From the NCBI RefSeq assembly GCF_001427635.1, contig NZ_LMHA01000001.1, positions 2,207,133 through 2,271,132 on the forward strand: 64,000 nt of DNA, in the 5' to 3' direction. Below the pieces are notes generated by a model, which saw nothing but the letters and a program-made list of their open reading frames with translations, was not told where the DNA came from and did no database searches. This DNA comes from Pseudoxanthomonas sp. Root65. GTDB taxonomy: Bacteria > Pseudomonadota > Gammaproteobacteria > Xanthomonadales > Xanthomonadaceae. The position numbers and the translations under genes were made by a program. Positions 60,090 through 64,000 of the stretch are shown piece by piece (the stretch's first letter is position 1; each line of letters starts with the position of its first letter).

Positions 60090-61055
60090 TCAGGCTGCCA
60101 GCTTCTCGCGGATCGTTGCGCGCAGGGCCTGCAGGTCCTTGGCGAAGGCATCGATACCGGTGGCCAGCTTCTCCTTCGCCATCGGATCGGCCTCGATCGC
60201 GGCGGCGAAGCTCTCCGCCGTCACCGGTGCGGCCGTCACGCCTTCGGCGGCGCCGGGCGAGAGCTTGCGCGGCAGTTCGCCGGTTTCCTGGTCCAGCTTC
60301 TCCAGCAGGTCGGGCGAAATCGTCAGGCGGTCGCAGCCGGCCAACGCCTCGATCTGCGCGGTGGAACGGAAGGACGCGCCCATCACCACCGTCGGCGAGC
60401 CGCGGCGCTTGAACTCGGCGTACACGCCGCGCACGAACACCACGCCGGGATCTTCGTCGATGGTCGCCGGCGCCTGGCCGTTGGCCACGTACCAGTCGAG
60501 GATGCGGCCCACGAACGGCGAGATCAGGAACGCCCCGGCTTCGGCGCAGGCGATGGCCTGGGTCGGATTGAAGATCAGTGTCAGGTTGCAGTCGATGCCT
60601 TCGGCCTGCAGGACGCGTGCGGCTTCCACGCCTTCCCAGGTGGAGGCGACCTTGATCAGGATGCGGTCGCGGCCGACGCCCTGGTCGGCATACATCTGCA
60701 CGAACTTGCGCGCCTTGGCGACGGTGGCGGCGGTGTCGTGGGCCTGGTCGGCATCGACCTCGGTGGAGACGCGACCGGGAATCAGGCCGGCCAGCTTGAC
60801 GCCAACGCCCACGGTCAGGCGGTCCACGATTTCGTCCACCAACGCCTCTCCGCCACCCTGCGCGCGTGCCCAGGCGAGCTGCTCGTCGATCAGGTCGGCG
60901 TACACCGGCAGGTCGAGCGCCTTCTTCACCAGTGTAGGATTGGTGGTGCAGTCCACCGGCTTGAGGCGCTTGATGGCGTCGTAGTCCCCGGTGTCGGCGA
61001 CGACAACGGAGAGTTCGCGGAGCTGCTGTAGTTTGCTGGGGGCGGCGGAGTTCAT
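60090..61055 (-). CDS. tal: transaldolase
   Basis: Pentose-phosphate enzyme that moves a dihydroxyacetone unit between sedoheptulose-7-phosphate and glyceraldehyde-3-phosphate. The 321-residue product from ATG 61055 carries [36 protein letters not shown], the Schiff-base lysine in [19 protein letters not shown], and [20 protein letters not shown], then FVGRILDW. The frame continues upstream to 61481 through repeat DNA, which is rejected as coding. Confidence 0.96.
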   Translation of the reverse strand: MNSAAPSKLQQLRELSVVVADTGDYDAIKRLKPVDCTTNPTLVKKALDLPVYADLIDEQLAWARAQGGGEALVDEIVDRLTVGVGVKLAGLIPGRVSTEVDADQAHDTAATVAKARKFVQMYADQGVGRDRILIKVASTWEGVEAARVLQAEGIDCNLTLIFNPTQAIACAEAGAFLISPFVGRILDWYVANGQAPATIDEDPGVVFVRGVYAEFKRRGSPTVVMGASFRSTAQIEALAGCDRLTISPDLLEKLDQETGELPRKLSPGAAEGVTAAPVTAESFAAAIEADPMAKEKLATGIDAFAKDLQALRATIREKLAA

Positions 61056-61208
61056 GCGGTGGCTCGGCTGGGGCACAGGATGGGGAGGGGAAGTATGCCC
61101 TGTCCCCCGGTGCGGAGGTTTGTGGCAGGCGGTCGGAATTGGCGTTGTTTTGGCATGGTGCGGCTCGTCGCGAAGAGCGGTTTGATGGCCGTGGTCCCGC
61201 GATTCGAG

Positions 61209-61448
61209 TCCCTCTCCCTGCGGGAGAGGGGTTGGGGTGAGGGCCAGCGAAGTCCGTGTCTGCCTCGACCACAACGATGACCAGGTCCGTGGTGGATTTT
61301 TCGGTGGACTTGCGCGATGAGGTTTCCCCCGATACACGTCACCCATGCGCGTGATCCCTGCCTTCTCGAGAGCGTACTCGCCAGGCGGACCCGTTCTTGA
61401 GCCCCTCTCCCTGCGGGAGAGGGGTTGGGGAGAGGGCCAACGAAGTCC
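61209..61448. repeat. two direct copies of a CCCTCTCCCTGCGGGAGAGGG element
   Basis: Copies at 61209-61255 and 61402-61448 share about 47 bp: the perfect stem CCCTCTCCC-TGC-GGGAGAGGG followed by GTTGGGG, GAGGGCCA and CGAAGTCC, differing at a few positions. The stem type is widely dispersed in proteobacterial genomes. The flanks beyond the copies differ. Confidence 0.85.
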
Positions 61449-61610
61449 ATGTCTTCGATCTGCCCGTAGTCGGCACCACATCCGCCATGGACTCTTCTTT
61501 TCATGGCCCGCCGGGACTGCCGGACCTCAGGGGGCCCAGGAGCCGAAGCGGACGCGTCAGCACTTGCTGTTGCTCCTGCTTTTGGGTCCCCATGAGGCAC
61601 GGCGAGTGGG

Positions 61611-61680
61611 CCGGGTAAAACCCGAAGGGCGCCGTCATGGATGACGGCGTTTTCGTATGGCACATGGATGTGCCTTACGA
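61611..61680 (+). ncRNA. tandem hairpins with identical CATGGATG tips (possible CsrA/RsmA-binding RNA)
   Basis: Three consecutive stem-loops on the + strand: CGGGT-AAA-ACCCG (61612-61624); CGCCGTCA-TGGA-TGACGGCG (61630-61649, perfect 8-bp stem); and TCGTA-T-GGCACA-TGGA-TGTGCC-T-TACGA (61653-61680, 11 bp plus one mismatch). The last two expose the same GGA-containing tip. ANGGA in a hairpin loop is the recognised CsrA/RsmA binding motif. Neither promoter nor U-tract terminator is obvious, so it may instead be a dispersed repeat. Strand is inferred from GGA, not proved. Confidence 0.35.
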
Positions 61681-61751
61681 AAATTCCCGGACCATTCGCG
61701 GACCCGGAGCGCGCAGCGCGGAGGGCGTGCCGCCTGGGGTGTGTTTCTTTG

Positions 61752-61781
61752 ATTCTTTCTTTGCACAAGCAAAGAAAGAAT
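61752..61781. repeat. 13-bp perfect hairpin of A/T-rich sequence
   Basis: ATTCTTTCTTTGC, loop ACAA, GCAAAGAAAGAAT. The surrounding GTGTTTCTTTGATTCTTTCT resembles a sequence often seen in Xanthomonadaceae intergenic DNA. The stem has no adjacent U tract beyond its own arm. Confidence 0.7.
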
Positions 61782-61899
61782 GCCTCCGCGGCGAGCGGTG
61801 CCATCTCCAACCACCCATAAAAATCGCCGCGAGCGCTTGAGATCGAGGGTCGACAACTTCCGCCGACGCCAACGGTCCGCATGTCGATCCAGCAAGCAA

Positions 61900-62340
61900 T
61901 CAGCGATGCAGATCGCCACTCGCTTCCGGCTGATAGGTGATCTCGGTGACCCGCAGGCGCAACGGGCGGTTGCCGGCGGCCTGCCAATCGATCGTCTGGC
62001 CCACCGACAGACCGAGCAGCGCACTGCCGACCGGCGCCAGCACGGAGACCAGGCCGGTCTCGACGTTCGCTTCGTGGGGATAGACCAGCGTCAGCTGGTG
62101 ATGCTCGCCGGTGAGCTCGTCATCGCATTCGACGCGCGAGTGCATCGTCACGACGTTGTCCGGCATCTGGTCCGGCGCGCGCACGTCGGCGCGGTTGAGT
62201 TCGTCCATCAGGGCCAGCGCAGCCGGATGCCGGCGCAGCACGGGCGTATCGAGCAGGGCTTCGAGACGCGACAGGTCGCGGCTGGAAATCACGAGCGGGG
62301 GCAGGGACGGCGGCAGGCCGCTGGTGCGGGTGTTGTTCAT
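61900..62340 (-). CDS. rnk: nucleoside diphosphate kinase regulator Rnk (GreA/GreB-fold)
   Basis: A 146-residue protein of the Rnk group, related to the GreA/GreB C-terminal domain and able to bind RNA polymerase; in Escherichia coli it affects nucleoside diphosphate kinase levels. Marks: PLVISSRDLSRLEALLDTP, LMDELNRADVRAPDQMPDNV, VTMHSRVECDDELTGEHHQL, LVYPHEANVETGLVSVLAPV and GSALLGLSVGQTIDW. ATG 62340 gives the family length. It is downstream of oxyR but separated by a terminator-like hairpin, so it may have its own promoter. Confidence 0.88.
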   Translation of the reverse strand: MNNTRTSGLPPSLPPLVISSRDLSRLEALLDTPVLRRHPAALALMDELNRADVRAPDQMPDNVVTMHSRVECDDELTGEHHQLTLVYPHEANVETGLVSVLAPVGSALLGLSVGQTIDWQAAGNRPLRLRVTEITYQPEASGDLHR

Positions 62341-62366
62341 CTGGTTCTCTCGGTTTTGGGGTCGCG

Positions 62367-62401
62367 CAAAAAGAAACGGGCGACGCGTTGCTGCGCCGCC
62401 C
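62367..62401 (-). terminator. probable rho-independent terminator after oxyR
   Basis: On the minus strand GGGCGGCGC-AGCAAC-GCGTCGCCC folds into a 9-bp stem (one G-U pair) followed by GTTTCTTTTTG. It lies 50 bp after the oxyR stop and just before the rnk ribosome binding region. Confidence 0.7.
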
Positions 62402-62450
62402 ATCGGAGTCCTGTTTTGCACGCTTACCGTAGCCCGGAAGCGCGACGCCT

Positions 62451-63422
62451 TCAAGCCATGTGCGGACGCGACGGTTCAGGTGGTCGGGAGGCGCTGGTTC
62501 CCGTGCCATGGACGGGCGGATCCGGCTCAAGCAGCCCCGGCGGGAGTTCGCGGAACACCTGCGCGAGTTGCTGCAGGAACTCGCTCATCGCCGAGCTCTT
62601 GCGCCACACCATCGCGATCTGCCGGTTCGGATGCGAATCGCTGAAGCCGAGCAGGTGGATGTTCGGCGAACGCGCCACCGGCGGCTTCACCGCCAGCGTC
62701 GGCAGCAGGGTGATGCCGACATCGGCCGCCACCATCTGCCGCAGCGTTTCCAGGCTGGTGGCGCGGAATTCGGATTTTTCGTTGGCGCCGGCCAGGCGGC
62801 AGACGTCCAGCGCCTGTTCGCGCAGGCAATGACCATCTTCCAGCAGCAGCAATTGCTGCTGCGACAGCTCGGCCAGGGTCAGCGACGCGCGTTGCGCCAG
62901 CGGGTGCGACTCGGGCACGGCCAGCACGAAGGGTTCCTCGAACAGGAATTCGGTGTGCAGTTGGTCGTCCGCGATCGGCAGGGCCAGCAGGCCGGCGTCG
63001 AGCTTGCCTTCGCGCAGGCGCGACAGCAGCACGTCGCTCTTCTCCTCCACCAGCAGCAGCTCCAGGTGCGGGAAGCGTGCGCGCAACTGCGGCACCACGT
63101 GCGGCAGCAGGTAGGGCCCCAGCGTGGGGAACAGGCCCAGCCGCACCGTGCCGGCTTCCGGATCCTGGCTGCGGCGCGCGGCTTCCTTCATCTGCTCGAC
63201 TTCCGCCACGATGCGTCGCGCGCGGTCGGCGGCGTCGCGGCCCGCCGGCGTCAGCATGACCTTGCGCGGCGCGCGTTCGACCAGGGGCACTCCCAGTTCG
63301 TCTTCCAGCTTCTTGATCTGGGTCGACAGCGTGGGCTGGCTGACGTAGCACGCGGCGGCGGCGCGGCCGAAATGCTTGTGGTCGGCCAGTGCCACCAGGT
63401 ACTTCAGGTCGCGGAGATTCAT
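62451..63422 (-). CDS. oxyR: hydrogen-peroxide-sensing LysR regulator OxyR
   Basis: Redox-regulated activator of peroxide defence. The 323-residue product has the LysR helix-turn-helix (MNLRDLKYLVALADHKHFGR, AAAACYVSQPTLSTQIKKLE) and the redox pair C199 and C208 in GHCLREQALDVC, exactly the numbering of Escherichia coli OxyR. The C-terminus carries a proline-rich tail (EPDPPVHGTGTSASRPPEP) beyond the usual end. It follows ahpF on the same strand after 71 bp, the ahpF-oxyR order described in Xanthomonas, and is expected to control ahpCF. Confidence 0.95.
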   Translation of the reverse strand: MNLRDLKYLVALADHKHFGRAAAACYVSQPTLSTQIKKLEDELGVPLVERAPRKVMLTPAGRDAADRARRIVAEVEQMKEAARRSQDPEAGTVRLGLFPTLGPYLLPHVVPQLRARFPHLELLLVEEKSDVLLSRLREGKLDAGLLALPIADDQLHTEFLFEEPFVLAVPESHPLAQRASLTLAELSQQQLLLLEDGHCLREQALDVCRLAGANEKSEFRATSLETLRQMVAADVGITLLPTLAVKPPVARSPNIHLLGFSDSHPNRQIAMVWRKSSAMSEFLQQLAQVFRELPPGLLEPDPPVHGTGTSASRPPEPSRPHMA

Positions 63423-63493
63423 CGGACTCTTCCCTCAGGGAACGGCCTTGCGTGCGACGAAGGCGCGGACCCTGCGTGGCCCGCGCCGGTGCA

Positions 63494-64000
63494 TCATGCC
63501 GCGACCGCGTCCGGGGTTTCCACCGGCGCCGACGTGCGGATCAGGTGGTCGAAGGCGCTGAGCGCGGCCTTGGAGCCTTCGCCCATGGCGATGACGATCT
63601 GCTTGTACGGCACCGTGGTGGCGTCGCCCGCGGCGAACACGCCCGCCACGCTGGTCTGGCCGCGGTCGTCGACGATGATCTCGCCGCGCGGGCTCAGGTC
63701 CACCACGCCCTTCAGCCATTCGGTGTTCGGCAGCAGGCCGATCTGCGCGAAGATGCCTTCCAGTTCGACGCGGTGCGTGTCGCCGCCGGTTCGGTCCTTG
63801 TAGACCAGACCGTTGACCTTGCTGCCATCGCCCAGCACTTCCGTCGTCTGTGCGCTGGTGACGACGCGCACGTTCGGCAGGCTGCGCAGCTTGCGCTGCA
63901 ATACGTCATCCGCGCGCAACTGGCTGTCGAATTCGATCAGCGTGACCTGCGCCACGATGCCGGCCAGGTCGATCGCTGCCTCCACGCCGGAATTGCCGCC
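63494..64000 (-). CDS. ahpF: alkyl hydroperoxide reductase subunit F (C-terminal part)
   Basis: C-terminal 168 residues of the NADH-dependent flavoprotein that reduces AhpC; the rest lies beyond the right edge. Visible are the NAD-binding [14 protein letters not shown], the loop [17 protein letters not shown], and the FAD signature [20 protein letters not shown] followed by [18 protein letters not shown]. The frame is open to the last base of the window. It is the upstream partner of oxyR. Confidence 0.95.
   Translation of the reverse strand, partial: GGNSGVEAAIDLAGIVAQVTLIEFDSQLRADDVLQRKLRSLPNVRVVTSAQTTEVLGDGSKVNGLVYKDRTGGDTHRVELEGIFAQIGLLPNTEWLKGVVDLSPRGEIIVDDRGQTSVAGVFAAGDATTVPYKQIVIAMGEGSKAALSAFDHLIRTSAPVETPDAVAA

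Larger units (their letters stand above)
61056..61899. other. 844-bp gene-free region rich in repeats and hairpins
   Basis: No reading frame here looks like a gene; open frames are chance frames through GC-rich repeats. It holds two CCCTCTCCC direct repeats (61209-61255, 61402-61448), a tandem hairpin block (61611-61680), and an A/T-rich hairpin (61752-61781). Another TAATG or start context for rnk is absent. This is the only long gene-free stretch in the window. Confidence 0.8.

Noticed and set aside
61611..61680. Guanidine-II (mini-ykkC) riboswitch, because it also has two tandem hairpins
   Set aside because: That class has ACGR in its loops and sits before transporter genes; here the tips are TGGA and no gene follows on that strand.
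61635..61840. Short frames across the gene-free region as small proteins
   Set aside because: They read through hairpins and repeats; similar frames in such repeats are commonly mis-annotated. No ribosome site of note.

Overview
The window is ordinary chromosome of a high-GC gammaproteobacterium, most likely a member of the Xanthomonadaceae (Pseudoxanthomonas, Stenotrophomonas, Xanthomonas or Lysobacter type). Evidence for this is the very high GC third-position bias, the pilG-pilI-pilJ-chpA/pilL-chpB-chpC order without pilH known from Xylella, the ahpF-oxyR order known from Xanthomonas, and several families of short palindromic repeats typical of this family. I see no rRNA, tRNA, CRISPR array, insertion sequence, integrase or prophage.

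Layout. 1-3.1 kb: end of an unknown gene, a YoaA-type Fe-S helicase and tsaB. 3.1-5.0 kb (minus): tonB and gshB. 5.2-16.2 kb (plus): the complete Pil-Chp chemosensory operon that controls type IV pili, dominated by a 2045-residue ChpA/PilL hybrid kinase. 16.3-18.4 kb (minus): rsmE and bioA. 18.5-20.7 kb (plus): nudE, cysQ, mazG. 21-22 kb: three small membrane-protein genes. 22.2-27.9 kb (plus): two-component regulator and sensor followed by a MacA/MacB-type exporter split into adaptor, ATPase and permease. 28-32 kb: isoaspartyl peptidase, ECF-like sigma factor, glyoxalase-fold protein, a secreted hypothetical and a subtilisin-like protease. 32-36.4 kb: SGNH lipoprotein, dgkA, TerC, lemA and two TPM-domain proteins. 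36.5-38.6 kb: lgt, thyA, folA. 38.7-46.7 kb (minus): the classical envelope/cofactor operon lptD-surA-pdxA-rsmA-apaG-apaH with a histone-deacetylase-fold gene upstream. 47-48.2 kb (minus): cobalamin adenosyltransferase with a BtuM-like B12 transporter. 48.3-51.9 kb (plus): ubiH, a second ubiquinone hydroxylase and a Tat-exported oxidoreductase. 51.9-57.6 kb (minus): orphan protein, SMP-30-like lipoprotein, rlmM, a deaminase, a cysteine-rich lipoprotein, glnS. 57.7-59.3 kb (plus): GST, DUF2007, msrA. 59.4-64 kb (minus): orphan, tal, an 844-bp gene-free repeat region, rnk, oxyR and the 3' part of ahpF.

How the genes work together. Most of the window is housekeeping: envelope biogenesis (lptD, surA, lgt, dgkA), RNA modification (tsaB, rsmE, rsmA, rlmM), cofactors (bioA, pdxA, ubiH, gshB, folA/thyA), and oxidative-stress defence (ahpF, oxyR, msrA). 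Many pairs are translationally coupled by ATGA or TAATG overlaps.

The most unusual material is not a new gene cassette. It is (i) repeat elements that have entered coding sequence in frame (yoaA, mazG, the macB 3' end, the pdxA 3' end); (ii) a ChpB whose catalytic serine is gone; (iii) a solitary BtuM-like transporter beside its adenosyltransferase; (iv) a MacA adaptor with an apparent LTxxQ-like insertion; and (v) tandem hairpins with identical CATGGATG tips in a gene-free stretch, which look like CsrA/RsmA binding sites. I found no convincing, wholly undescribed multi-gene system.
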